64,000 nucleotides of DNA from Daphnia carinata (GCF_022539665.2 NC_081336.1:2418001-2482000), one strand, 5' to 3'; positions 46,003 through 58,400 are shown, numbered from the stretch's first letter. The notes: generated by a model not told the origin, from the sequence alone. Made by a program: numbers and translations.

Positions 46003-46962
46003 GAGTATTGAACCCTAATATTCGGCATAGCTTGCCGATGCTCAACCATGGAGCTATATTCACATATAATTTTCATCTTTTATACCTTGAGTCAACGCAC
46101 ATTCAGTTTGAATAGTCTTGCTATGATATTTGCCAGTCTGAACAATGTTTGTATAAATATCGTAGCTTATTTGTAAAGTGTCTGGCTACGATGCCAGAAT
46201 ATTTTGGTTCAAACCCAGTTCGATACTCAACTCTAGGGCTAAATTTTCTCTTTTCTAGCTTGAGTCACAATATTATTATACAGTCAATGTATCTCATCTC
46301 GATATGCGCTTTGTTAGTCTCCTTTGTTGCAATAAAAGTTTCACAGCTTAAATGTAGAGTGTCCGGCTACGGTGCAAGAATTCTCTGGTTCAAATCTAGT
46401 CAGAGGTTAAATAATTTCCATATTCAAACATTTCATAACCAAAATTTGTATATATTTGTTGTTATTTACAATTTTGAAAATGTGAAATAGATGGCGGATC
46501 GCTGTACTGATTGTTAGTCTGATTACTAAATGTATGTGAAGCTATCGTGTTGAGTGTCCGGCTATGGTACCAGAAGACTGAGGTTCAAAACCAGTTAATA
46601 TTCCTAGCAAACAGTTTCCATTTTTGTGATTCTTATTATTGAATGTGTAATATGGTGTCTTGAAATCACATGCAAAAATAGTTTTCGGTGAAATGTAACT
46701 CATGGCTCAATGGTAGAGCATCGGCTCCGTAAGCCGAATGTATAGGGATCGATCCCCAAAAGATAATCTCATAATTGAATATTTCCAGAATATGAGTGAG
46801 TTAATATAAATTTATATTGAACCATGCAACTAAAATTATTCTAAGTGTAAATATATTGTCCTTGATAGATTAAGAAAAACAGGCAAGGTGAATATATGGT
46901 TCATGGCTCAATGGTTGAGCACCGGCATTGTACGCCGAAGGTTAAGGGTTCAATTCTCAAAA
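46003..46962. repeat. Right tRNA-like cluster, outer part
   Basis: Six degenerate units: 46003-46065 (minus), 46160-46225, 46341-46403, 46540-46599, 46694-46757 and 46895-46962 (all plus). The best kept is 46895-46962, with TGGCTCAATGGTTGAGCA, stem CGGC/GCCG around a loop that places TGT at the anticodon, and GGGTTCAATTCTC. They mirror the left cluster. Confidence 0.5.
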
Positions 46963-47177
46963 GAATCAAATGAATATAATTGGTTCAATTCAAACTAAAT
47001 GTAAACAAGGTTAAATGTATTCAAATATATGAAGCACCATGCAAACGTTTTCCAAATGTTGGAATACATGTGCATCACTACGATCTATCTTGAAAGGGCT
47101 TAACGCCTACGGTTAAAATCCGTTGTAAAATATATCAGTGTCTAAATATTCATTAAAGAGTAACTTGACTTATTTAT

Positions 47178-47420
47178 TAAAATTTGTTACTAGTTACGAC
47201 ATTAACTGTTTGCAAAATATCCGTTCGCGTGCTTCGCACGAAGTTTCCCAACTCGACTGGCCCCGTGGAATAGTGACACCTGGGAAGGTAGGAAGACCGT
47301 GGAATCGGAAACCTAACCTGGGAATCGAACCAGGAACCTTCGAGTTAGGAAGCGGACGCCTTGCCTTTCTGGCATCTGCCCCCCTATATCCCCCCATTGG
47401 GATTTGGTTTTCTATTGACT
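47178..47420 (-). repeat. SINE-like element, inverted mirror copy
   Basis: Read on the minus strand it repeats the left element: GGCGTCCGCTTCCTAACTCG, GGTTCGATTCCCAGG, CGGGGCCAGTCGAGTTGGGA and GCGAACGGATATTTTG. It sits at the same place within the mirrored tRNA-like cluster, so it was copied with the duplication rather than inserted twice. Confidence 0.6.
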
Positions 47421-47469
47421 CGCGCGCACAGTCACATTAATGTGTTGAAGTCTTAAACTTTACAGAATT

Positions 47470-47543
47470 GTCACAAGTAGCTCAATGGTAGAGCATCAGC
47501 CTCGTAAGCTGATATGTGTGGGTTCGAATCCCAGCCAAGTGCC
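47470..47543 (+). tRNA. tRNA-Thr(CGT)-like sequence, probably a relic
   Basis: It has D-arm GCTCAATGGTAGAGC (4-bp stem), anticodon stem TCAGC/GCTGA with loop CTCGTAA (T33, anticodon CGT, A37), and TGGGTTCGAATCCCA. The acceptor ends (GTCACAA and CAAGTGC) do not pair, so it is unlikely to be a working tRNA. The best preserved of the cluster. Confidence 0.3.
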
Positions 47544-47767
47544 ATGGGTATTGTATAAGTACGCATAAGGTAGTTACCCGTACATATATGTCAATAATTT
47601 TATAAATATAAATGTTTGAAATCAAGAAACTGGTTTTTCGATCGGTGTTATGTCCTATATATATTATATTGGTTGTAATTCCAGTTCGAATCTATGTGTC
47701 TGCATTTGGAATTGTTGCATATCAATTGCAATGTTAGAAATCTTTAATTACGCGGTTGTACTCTTAT

Positions 47768-48155
47768 GGGGATCGATCCCTATACATTCGACTTACGAAG
47801 CCGATGCTCTGCCATTGAGCCGTGAGTTACATTTTGACGCAAACCATTTTTGCAAGTCATCTCAGGACATCCTATTTTCCATATTCAATAAAATGTTAAC
47901 TAATCGAACTATTGGCTTAGACAAGATTCGAACCTCAGCCTTCTGCCTCCGTAGCCGGACACTCTACACATAAGCTATGACACATATTCAAACACTTATC
48001 AGGTTGACATATAGTATTGCGAGGCGACACACATTGACTACACAATATTATTGTGCATTGACTAAAGGTATAAAACAGAAAATTTGTATGTGACTATAGC
48101 TCAATGGTTGAGCATTGGCGAGCAATGCCGAATATCTGGGTTCGACACCGATTAG
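47768..48155. repeat. Right tRNA-like cluster, inner part
   Basis: Three units: 47768-47830 (minus; GGCTCAATGGCAGAGCA, loop TTCGTAA, GGGATCGATCCC), 47915-47982 (minus; GAGGTTCGAATC) and 48090-48155 (plus; TAGCTCAATGGTTGAGCA, GGGTTCGACACC). They mirror left units c, b and a in reverse order. Confidence 0.5.
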
Positions 48156-48445
48156 TTACTGAAAATGCAAAGTAGAATCAGCTGCAATTATGTCAAAACG
48201 GATTGCAGTCCATTACCACTAAGAAACATAAATCCATTATTCCAATGTCAACGGTGATTAATAAATTAATAATCGTTACGGAATTTGTACGAGGATTGCG
48301 ACCACAGAAAAAAAAAATCACTATTCGTCCAGCGGCAGCAGAAGCAGAAAGGAAGGAAGAAGCAGAGATAACAAAATAAATAAATTTTGGTTTAAAAAAA
48401 AAAAAAATTTTTATTGACAATTCTCTGCACATTACAATTATTTTT

Positions 48446-48818
48446 GCAACTTTAAAAAGGCACAACAGCCCTTTCAAAAGTTGCCGTCAACCCAGGCAGG
48501 GGGAGACACTGCCTTGTTGACCCACCGGGGAGATTACCCGGTGATTGGCTAAGAGAAGCCGGAAGAAGAGCTGAAGATTTGGAACATTTTTACAGGAGCG
48601 ATTAACCTTTAATTCGGATTTGTGGATAGCCACGTCGCCCTCCGTGAACACATCATCGGACTAAGCGGACCCCCACGTCCCCTTTCCGGCCAGAGCCCTC
48701 CAAACCTCGGTATATGTTGTTTTTATATATACCGTACAGTAGGGGCATGACCCCCTACGGGCTTATTATGAGTCAAGGGGAAACGGGGCCACAGAAAGAA
48801 GGGAGCCCAGATATGCAC
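48446..48818 (-). ncRNA. Candidate structured RNA block, right copy (373 nt)
   Basis: This is the reverse complement of 20857-21229, exactly the same length, with about six substitutions seen by eye. All the stems are kept: GCAACTTT/AAAGTTGC, GTCAAC/GTTGAC with GGCAG/CTGCC inside, CACCGGG/CCCGGTG, GGTATAT/ATATACC and GTAGGGG/CCCCTAC. Changes that do occur include the loop of the terminal hairpin (CTATTATG against CTGTTGTG). Function is unknown; a dispersed repeat is the alternative. Confidence 0.5.
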
Positions 48819-50393
48819 TTTAATTTCTTTATAAGAATACCATAATGTGACGGAACGTAAATGGGCCATGGCAATTTCTGGCAACGCTTCCATCGGCTAT
48901 CTGTTTCAATACGCTCCTCCTCAACGAACTTAACCCTTTCCGAACGGCTGCCATTATGTATCTATGTAAGGAAAGCAAAAACATTAATTAGCATTATTTT
49001 TTTTTCAGTAACTTACAGAAATCCAAAAGACTTCGGACAGGAGCTTTCGGAAGTCCATTTTGAAGGCCAAACACTGTTAAACAGATATGGATGCAGTTGT
49101 GATTCTTGACTGTGACATTTCTATTTTGCCTAACTACTGGTTTCTCCTCCTATCTTCACATTTACATTCTTCAGACACAGTAGGTCTCTTTAACTAAAAG
49201 AACAAGAAACATAATTAACAGAATCATGGTTTCAGAAAGCACGTTAAAGAAATTTATTTACTTTGTTGACAAAAATTTAAACAGAATAGGACTTAACATC
49301 TTCAGTTTGGGAATCTCAACCAAAAAATTATAAATCAATATTTGTTGGCCATAACTAACATTTGACAATTTCCTTCCCTTCTAGCCATTTCTATTTAAAA
49401 ATATAATCCTGTTTTTGAGAATGGCATTGAACAGCAAATCTGAAATCAATAAAAAGGTTTCTCGTAAGTACTCAAGTCCTAAAAGAAATGTTTTATAGCA
49501 CTAACCTACAGCAAAAAATTAACAATGGAAAAGCGACATGACCAACAGTGTACTATACCCTCAGGGCAGTGTGATGATGGTTCGCAGATCTCCCACCTAT
49601 GAACGGAAAACCGTAACAGTTTAGAAAAACAGGGTCTTCTTCACGCCACCTATGAAGGGAAAAGCAAAACATTTTAGAAAACAACATCCTTCGCCATCTA
49701 TGCACAGGAATCCGAAACATCTTGGAAATTTTAGCTTACGCCACCTATGAATAGGCAATCGAACCATTTTAGAAAAGCAGTGTCCTTAAAGAGTGGACTA
49801 ACCATCTCCAAGAGTGTGGATTTCTTTTACTTAGGTGATAGTACCAACAAAAATGGCTCGTGTTAAGTTAATCCTCAAGATTTCCTTAAGCTTTTCCAAA
49901 TGGATTTCCCACTAAACACCATGCCTTTATTGAAAGTATTGACCAAATCATTATTTTGAAAAATAAAAAAAATATGCATTTACCTTGTTGACGAACGTTT
50001 CTATCTTGCCTAACTCCTGTTCCTCCTCTTATCTTCACATTTACATTCTTCAGACACAGTATGTTTGTCTAACAAACTAAAAAAAACAAACAAGAAAACA
50101 TGACTAACAGAATCATATTCTTGGAAAACATGTTAAAGAAAACCTATTTACTGAGTTGCACAGAAATAACAGAATAGGACTCCTGTTTAAAGCAAAAATG
50201 GCTAAAACATGAATCCCTGCCAAAAGCTATAAAAATTTTGTCAAGAACATGATGTCATTTTACCTAGTATAACACATTGCTATACTTGCACATACTGGTC
50301 AGCATTCCATAGGCTACAACTACATAAACAATTAAGAAATCCACATTAATTCATGTTGTTTGTAGATTAGTCTAATACCTGTAAGGCTAAATG
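48819..50393 (-). repeat. Repeat-rich stretch: exon-like unit copies and inverted minisatellite
   Basis: Minus-strand copies of the 43800-43886 unit lie at 49109-49182 and 49981-50062 (AGGCAAGATAGAAACG, GAAGATAAGAGGAGGAAC). Each is followed on that strand by sequence like that after the 43.9 kb unit (GGTGTTTAGTGGGAAATCCA). The minisatellite at 49590-49790 has four units of about 50 bp containing CGCCACCTATGAA and CATTTTAGAAAA. No gene is supported. Confidence 0.5.
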
Positions 50394-51100
50394 ACCCTAT
50401 TTAGAGCTACTTGGGTGCAGATGTGTTCCATTCCGGCTTAGATACCAACTGAAAACCAACAGTTTCAATCAAACAGACTTTAAATTCATTTGATAGTTCC
50501 TATGCAAACAATTCTACATTTGAGGCAAGACAAACCAAGTGGATTTTCATTGGAGACAAATCATAAAATGATTTGGAAGAATGTTTATCAAGCAAGAACA
50601 GTTGTAAAATTTGCACAGCAAATTGCTAGTAAATATGTACAAATGATTGGGAATGGCGTTATGGGAAATAGAGCTGGGTAGAAAGTCTTTACATCACAAC
50701 AAACTAATGGAAACAAAAGGTATTACATACCATAATTTCAACTCAGTTTTCTAATAATCCAATAGGAAAACTGTAGAATCAAATCAAAAATGAAACGATC
50801 GAAGTGTTACTTCCTAATAACGCACACAGATTAAAAGCAAATGCCACCTTTCCATTAAGTTGTCAACTGGTCACTGAGCAAAACCCTGTCATCAGGCCAT
50901 TTTTCTCGGCATTGCCAAACTACGTACTATAAATAACACAACATTTTATTTAACATCCTTCCTCTGTCCTCCACGATCTACGATTCTAATTTCATCGGTA
51001 GACGATATAATGTCGGCCGTAATGTTTTTGAGTATTATATGTGAGTTATCTTACACGAGTAACCGTTGCTAAACGACTGATCAACAGACCTCGGTGAATT
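50394..51100. repeat. Right-arm segment of the inverted duplication (mirror of 17986-18641)
   Basis: The reverse complement matches the left segment along its length. On the plus strand a 63-codon frame (50490-50681; …HLRQDKPSGFSLETNHKMIW…QQIASKYVQMIGNGVMG) is open here but broken by a stop in the left copy. It probably belonged to an older gene. Confidence 0.55.
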
Positions 51101-51760
51101 TAGTGTAAAAAAAATTATGCGGCGTACTCTTCCTCTTATAAATGTGTTGGGAAAAAAGGCAGAATTATTTGCGTTTCCAATCCATTCCTTGACATTATTA
51201 GTGCCACGAAACATGCAGTAGTGTGATAAGCGTTAAGGCCAAAATACTACAAATAACTCGTAATTCAATAATACGATATAATGTTGTTTTAAAATTTGAC
51301 TCAAGCAGAGTCCTATAAAATAGTAGAAAACCCGTATCATGTTTAAATTAGCTACGATAATGAAAAACTGTACAACGTCGGGTTCCCGAAATTTGTTGAT
51401 TACTTGCCTTGTTTATCTTTTCAAAATGCAATAACATTGCAAAATAAGTACTTGGGTTGTTACATCTTCACGGTAATCGTCCCTCAGCAACAGATTTCAA
51501 AAGTTTGCCTACTCAGCTTTCTCGATTCCTCGCCATAATATTAAGAGTGCTTGTTTCTACATATAGAAATGCTTGATGCTGCTTTTGATCCCGCTCAATT
51601 TCAATATCACAACAAGGCTGCAAGTGCAACGGGTTCTTGCAAATAAATGACCACCATCGTTATATCCAGATCCTATTAAACATTGGATCAATTCGCACGC
51701 CAATTAGTAAGTGGCAATAGCACAAAGCACAAAGCGTCTTTAATTTAAAAAGTAAAGATT
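51101..51760. other. Spacer before globin 2
   Basis: AT-rich sequence with no supported gene. It corresponds in position to where TONSL and SEPSECS sit in the left arm, but no trace of either is seen. Confidence 0.4.
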
Positions 51761-52671
51761 TCATTCGTAAGTAAATTTGAAAAAAGCAAAAAAAACTTTC
51801 TTCCAAGAATCACGGATGACGTCAGTGAAATTATCGCCCATTTCTTCTTGCGTGACGTTCAACCAAATATTCTCAAGCCTCTAATATTTCAAATCCAATT
51901 AGCAAGAGCTAAAAAATAAACCATTCAAGTTTTAATGCGATTATTACCTTGAGGTCGAGTTTGCTGTACTTGTTCTTCAGGCTGGCGAAAGCCGGGCATT
52001 GTTCAGGAAGGCTGTACCTTAAATGCGGTATGATGTAGTTCAAACTGGCGATACAGTTATATGTTGTGCTAAGAAAGTCACGATTGTATGGAAGCTCAGC
52101 TTTAGTTACGTGAGCAAATGCTGGGAACATCATCCTTGCATCCGGCCTGATGGAGAAATATCTTTAATAGAATGAATTACAATTATTAATTGCCTCGTTT
52201 AACTACATTTTTAAAAAAGGGGGATTACCTTAGAAAAATTTTGGGTGCAAAATCACTCAGCCGCTTTTTGAGGAAGTCCCAACTAGAGATGAGCACATTG
52301 ATGTCGTCCCCGCTAATTTTGCCACGAAGGCCAGTTCCATCAAACATTGTGTTTTCACCTGTTCTGTAATTCCTGTTATCATCAGCAGCATAAGAATGCA
52401 TAGCCGTAGGCACTTCATTTCTGTAATCATGAACAGTTGTCACGATGCTCGCCGTAATAAAGGGATTGTCTGTGCGAGGCGATCCGGAAGTTTTTGCTAG
52501 CCCAGATGAATCGCTGATCAAATCGCCGTTCTAAACGATATTAGATTAAAATAAAAAATTATTGTTATTTTTTTTTAAACTTCATCATCTTACTGCATTT
52601 TGTTCATTGTAAACGGACCAGCTTGCCAAGAGCGAAAGTAAATTCCTGAAAATAACAACTGAATTATTCAT
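51761..52671 (-). CDS. Secreted single-domain globin, copy 2 (proximal His position is Tyr)
   Basis: Four exons join in frame to 237 aa: 52594-52671, 52229-52530, 51948-52161, 51761-51880. The first three are exactly as long as in globin 1 (78, 302, 214 nt) and all intron phases match. Signal peptide MNNSVVIFRNLLSLLASWSV; A helix SSWDFLKKRLSDFAPKIFLR; RPDARMMFPAFAH; E region NRDFLSTTYNCI; exon 4 ENIWLNVTQEEMGDNF and DSWKKVFFAFFK. At residue 192, where globin 1 has the presumed F8 His (KKTHDNVDV), this copy has Tyr (KNKYSKLDL), so normal heme ligation is doubtful. The reading frame is intact. It lies in the mirror position to globin 1. Confidence 0.85.
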
Positions 52672-55466
52672 GGCAGAAATAGTCCTTTATGTATGAACAG
52701 TTAGAAATTCAATAAACGATTGGAAGTCTTCATTAAACGAAAATTCCCTTTTATATACTCACGATCTCGTGTTTGCTTTTCAAGTTCAGTACAAGTGGCC
52801 TCAGTGTCCCAAAGTCCATAGCACTGTTGGAACTCTAAAACATCAGCAGAACGAGTGAACTGTGTGAGGAATGTATGTCACAATCAAAACAAATGCATAT
52901 GTACGTGACCCTTGAAGTGACGTCGCTAGTGTCTTGAATTTAAAAAGTTTAGCACATCCCACCATTAGCCAATTTCGCCCAAACAGCACTCCTCGCGAAT
53001 TTTCCTCAAACAAACTTAACCAACTTAGCTGGTTTACGTACAGCTAGTTTTAAAATGCTATAGCGACTGAGATACTATCAATTTTTAACACAGAAATAAC
53101 GCTTATGGATGCCTGTATCAGAAAATCGGCCAAAAATATAACGACCCTAATTTCGCTTAATAAACACGGCGCAACCAAAAAGTCCAAGACAAGTTACCAT
53201 CGAGTTAAATTTTCACCAGCCTATGGATGTGAGACTAAGATTACACTCCCAGAATATTTTGCAGTGTTTGCCTCCTGGCATTTCAAGGTCAGAAATAACA
53301 TGTAAACCATAAAATTATCAATTGCCATGTTATTGTTAGCCATTAGCGATTGGGTTGGCTTTTCTGTGAAGAATTTTGATAAGAACGTGTGGCTTTCTAA
53401 AACAGTTTATGTTAAGTACTTGTGTCTGGTAACATTTCTTATTCCCAACAAGACTAGTGCACACACGCGTGGTCGACCAAAATAATCAGCTTGGCATGTG
53501 TGTACTGTTTATGTTATTAAACTGAACAGTTAAAGGCTAGAAAAGCCACGGCATGTGGTAGTGGAAAGCAAAGCTCTTGTTATGCACAAAGCTGATAAAA
53601 ACTACTTTTCAAAATGAATAAACAACGCTATAGCAAGTCCCTGCTTCCACAATTGTGAGCAAATTTTTCTAATTGCGATGTAGACTATTAAATTTCATTT
53701 ATCGTGCCAAGTTTTCCATTACCAAAGGCAAAAGCCGCCAGAACAGAATTGGATCTTTTCTGGGAGCATTTACATTCTTTTAATCAGGGCAGTGTAACCT
53801 TTCTTTGACATTCCGTCAAAAGAAAGAACATAAATCACAAGTGCGGTTGAAATAGAAGGACGTTGCTTATAAAGAATGAGACCAGTAAATCAAAACGACG
53901 CCAAAACGATAACGAAAATCCAAGAATCCCCATTATATCTACAGTTAACAAATGCAAATGTGATGTCTGCAACAAAATAAAACGCAAGAAATGTATGTCT
54001 GCTTACCTTGTTCAGTAGCTCAATAACTAAAGAATAATACGGTGGCCGTAGGAACTTCTTTGTAAACGGCCATCTCTCGGAACTGATATTGCTCAAGGTT
54101 CAAATATTATAGGAGCGTCGATACACATCTTGTCCGAAATCTTTTTCCTTTGCAGTTGTTGGTTTTACGGTGTTTGACAAGTGTTGCTGGAAATCCCGTG
54201 CTACGTTGCTAAAAAGAAAGAAATAAACGACAGATCAAAATTAAAACGAATGATGGTTTTTTTTTTAGTATAGAACATAGAGAACGACGATCAGCTTGTT
54301 TGCATATAGGTCTATCGGATACTAGCGTATTGTAAACAATGCAAACTTTATTAGAACGGGAATAACCAGAGCACCAGAACGGATACACAGATCTGAACTC
54401 AATTTTTCTTGATAGTGATAAGCTTTTTTGCAGAATAATGATTGAGATGCCAATAACCGAAGTTAAACGTCGACACAAGAGCAAACAACCGAATGAATGT
54501 TAGAAAATAAAAAAAAAGAAAGATCAGCTGAGAGCTCAAAGAAGCGTCTACTAACGCTACACGGACCGCTAAAGTCACGCACCTAAAACAAAAGAAGAAT
54601 CACGTTCAACGAGAACATGTACAATCGCTAAAGGATTTCGAGATCCAAGAAAAAGCAAACACACGAAACGTTTCAAATAAGCCCTCAGCACCAAAGTCAA
54701 TTGACAGGACGCCGAATTCAGATCTTACTGACACCAATACCTCTTTTTTCCTTGTTGCGGAAATTCAAGAAAGCTCCTGCGCTGTCATGAAAACAAAGAT
54801 TAATGAAAGAGTTTCTTCCTAACCTCATATTTGCTGTGGTTATCGAACGACAGTCGACTGTAATTTTAGATGTTGAGATTCTGATTGCTCTCTGTAAAAC
54901 CTCAATGCACCTTAAAAAGGAAAATGTGCGCAAGGAGATGCTGCCTCCTTTCGTGATCATCTAACCTTTTGCTGATCATCTATAATGATCTATGGTATGG
55001 GCGTGGAGGAAATGTTGTTGCTCTGCTGTGTGAAGGAGAGAGAGAGAGAGAGAGAACAACTGGGACGTAATTACCGTATTTGCAGAAATTCTCGGGAGCA
55101 ATACGCACTACGAGTGACAAGCTCTAGAAGAGAAAAACAACTTTTTACGAAAGAAGCCAAACTTTCGTGCACGATGGATTCAGCTAATCATGCAATATGA
55201 ATTGGCATTCAGGATTCAGGAAAAAGTAGACCTTTTCTTGATATCCTTGATCCCGATAAGGTTCGTAGGACTACATGCTCTAGCATTCCAACCAGCGCTG
55301 CCTCTGTCGCGTAAGTATAAGTAACAGTGCTTCATGGATCTCGGCCTCAGACATTTCCCGGTGTGCACTCGTACCTGTCTGGTGGATCATAGTTAGAGAT
55401 TTGACAGGGAAAAGGCGCATCGTTGATAATAAGATATTTATATTAGGATTTCCGTGTGCGTTAACA
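52672..55466. other. Gene-free stretch
   Basis: AT-rich sequence between the globin 2 promoter and the receptor kinase. A GA dinucleotide repeat is at about 55036-55054. Short open frames (53105-53305, 54209-54484 minus) are unsupported. A non-coding first exon of the receptor may lie in the last part. Confidence 0.4.
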
Positions 55467-58400
55467 ATGAGTCTATTAGGAGTTACTGATCACCTGTTAC
55501 GAAAAAATGCTTCAGTACAGTTTGTGCGGCTCTTATTCTATTTGTTGGTGGTTAGTAAAAATAGTGGCAAAGGGGAAGAAGTTGGAGATTTGGTAATGAC
55601 TCCGAATGGCACGCAGCAGGTAGTCAAAGAAGGTGCGAATCTCATGCTAACTTGCACGTACGATCACGAAGGTAACATTTCGTGGACATTGCCGGACAAC
55701 CTTGCAAAATATCCGGTAGGTTATTCAAACTTAGATCTTACTAATGTTTAACTCCCCGAAAAAATTGGCATGTCTTTCCCTACAAAATTTGCTAAGAGAA
55801 TGGTCTATTAACAAGATTCAGATTGTTCCTCCTACGCCCTTTCCCGCTCTTCCCGCGATTTATCTTTATACGTCTGCTGTTACTTCCCATTTCTTTGACA
55901 TTTTAATCCTGTAGTCAGATGCAGGTATTGACCGTCTTCATAAGACCTTTGCCAGCAACAAAACTCATGCAACATCTACAATGATTGTGAGAAATGCCCA
56001 AATTATAGACACTGGAGATTACACTTGTAACGTACACTCGGCGACACGTTATCTTCGGCATAGTCAGCAATATATCTACGTTTACAGTACGTCGAAAATT
56101 ACTAGAATTGCTTGACTGTTCTTTTTTTAACTGTAAACAAATTAATCAGACGATGTAGATCTCATAATTTTGGACGAAAAGCTCTATCACGAATACGCTT
56201 GCAAACAGGGCGATTCAATTGTCATTCCTTGCAGACCCACACATCCAAACGTTACGTTCCATCTCATCCGCAATTCTCACATCACTGCAAAAGGCTACAA
56301 GTGGAAACATTCAGATGTAAGAATGACAAGTAAACAAGATGCAACGAAAATTGAACAAATAAATTTTCTCTATAGGACCTGCTTTTCGAGCTGAACACAA
56401 AATGGTCTATGGAACCACAACGAGGTTTGATGCTGACAAATGCGACCATCGGTGATTCTGGCCAATACCAATGTTTTGGAACAATGAACAATATCACCGA
56501 CTGGGAATACTTTCAGATCTACGTCAAAGGTTTCTTTTCCCTCTCAAAAAATAATGTGTAAATTGATTTTCTAAAACCCTATGGCTCAATTTAACGAAAA
56601 CAAAAAAGGTATTGAACTAGTAAGAAATGGTGAAGCAGATGAACCGCTAGAAGGAAGTAACGTCACGTTAATCTGCCGCACTCACGCCGAACGTGAATTA
56701 TCCTCGCCTCCGGAATGGGCTTACCAGCAGACCAGCGATATCGATGGTATACTTAATTTTATCAACAACACAAACACATCCGAAGGTAACGAGAAATCAA
56801 CGGACGATTGACAAGATTCGAATAATTACTTTTCCTATCGTCAGTCAACACAGAGTATTACAATGAATTGCATTCCCGTCGCTTTAAAACAATACTCTCC
56901 GGCGGTGAACGAGTATGGAGATACTACGAAAGTCGCATAGAACTGATCGATTTAACCCTGAACGACAACATTACCTTTCACTGCAAAGTCAATAAAGATA
57001 AGGAAACCATGTCAAAAAAAATTTCTTTTCGTGTCAAAGGTAAACCTTGATTCGTTGAATGAATTACATTTGAATTGAGAACCGTCCTTTGCAGAAAGAA
57101 GCGATAACTCAATAAATAATTTCGTTCAATTGGAGAACGGCAATGCCAAAAACTTGACGTGTGTGGGATCACTTCAAAGAAATTACATTCAATGGCTCAA
57201 GGTGAAAAATATTTATAAATAAAATTTTTTACTTGACTGGTTTCGCACATCTTGTAATGACTTCTCAGAACGACAAGGAATACCCAGGAATAGTTTACTC
57301 GTCTGGCAGCTCATCTACTTTGCTATTAAACGGGACCGTTGATGAAATAGGGGAATACGTTTGCTGGTGGAACAACAGCCTTGGAGAGCTGAGGCATAGA
57401 AACTTCACCGTCTTTTTCGCTGGAACACAAACTAGCGCAACTGCAATTCCCATATCCGTAAATCTGGCCGCTTTAATAATTATAATCGGAATTGGCATCA
57501 AACTTTATTTGGATAAGGTAATCATTTTTTATGCAGTTTTTTTTTTTTCGTAACGAATTGCCTTTTATTAATACTACAACTATTTTCTATCGCAAAAGAA
57601 AAAGCCCTTATTTCAGGGAGCAAAGAAGCTACTTGAAGGCAACCTCAAACATGTCAGCCAACATCTATCAGTGGAAGAGCAAATTGAACTGCTACCCTAC
57701 GATAAGCGATGGGAATTCCCCAAAAATCGACTAGCCCTCGGTTTGTTATTCGCACACGAGCGCTTCAAATTGCAAATTTCAAATCTTACAAATATAGGAA
57801 TACAATTGGGTGCTGGATGCTTCGGTCGAGTTGTCAAGGCGGAAGCAGTGGGGATTGAAGGCTCGGATGAACACGTCAAAACAGTAGCCGTCAAAATGGT
57901 TCGCTCAGAAACTAACGTCGCTGCCTTAGAAGCACTGGTGAGCGAAATGAAAATTCTAATGCACTTGGGATCGCATTTGAATGTCGTCAATCTCCTCGGA
58001 ACGTGTACAAAACAAATCAAAAAAGGTAATTTTTTTTTTAAGACGTCGGTAAAATGAATGCGTGTGATTTTGACGTTTTTGTACTCGTTTACAGGGGAGC
58101 TATTTATCATTGTCGAATACTGTCGCTTTGGCAATTTGCAAACCTATCTTATCAATCATCGTCATGGTTTTATTAATCTAATGGACGAGTGTGGCAACAT
58201 GAAATCGGATGACGAAATGCACAAAATCTTTAGGTACATATTTAAGTTTTTTCTTGCTTTACTTAGAAAACTGAACGTGTGAGACCGTTTTTTTACGCCC
58301 ACGTAACCACACGTGCTGAAAATTTTCTATTGACATGGTGTTACCTGGGTGTATTCGCATTTTTTAAAGTTATTGTTAATATTGGTTTTGGGATTTCTTT

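Noticed and set aside
47470-47543. Calling the tRNA-like units functional tRNA genes
   Set aside because: Acceptor stems do not pair in either mirror copy and several T-arms are damaged, so they are treated as repeats or relics.
54985-55200. 71-codon frame over the GA repeat
   Set aside because: Driven by the EREREREQ-coding microsatellite; no other support.
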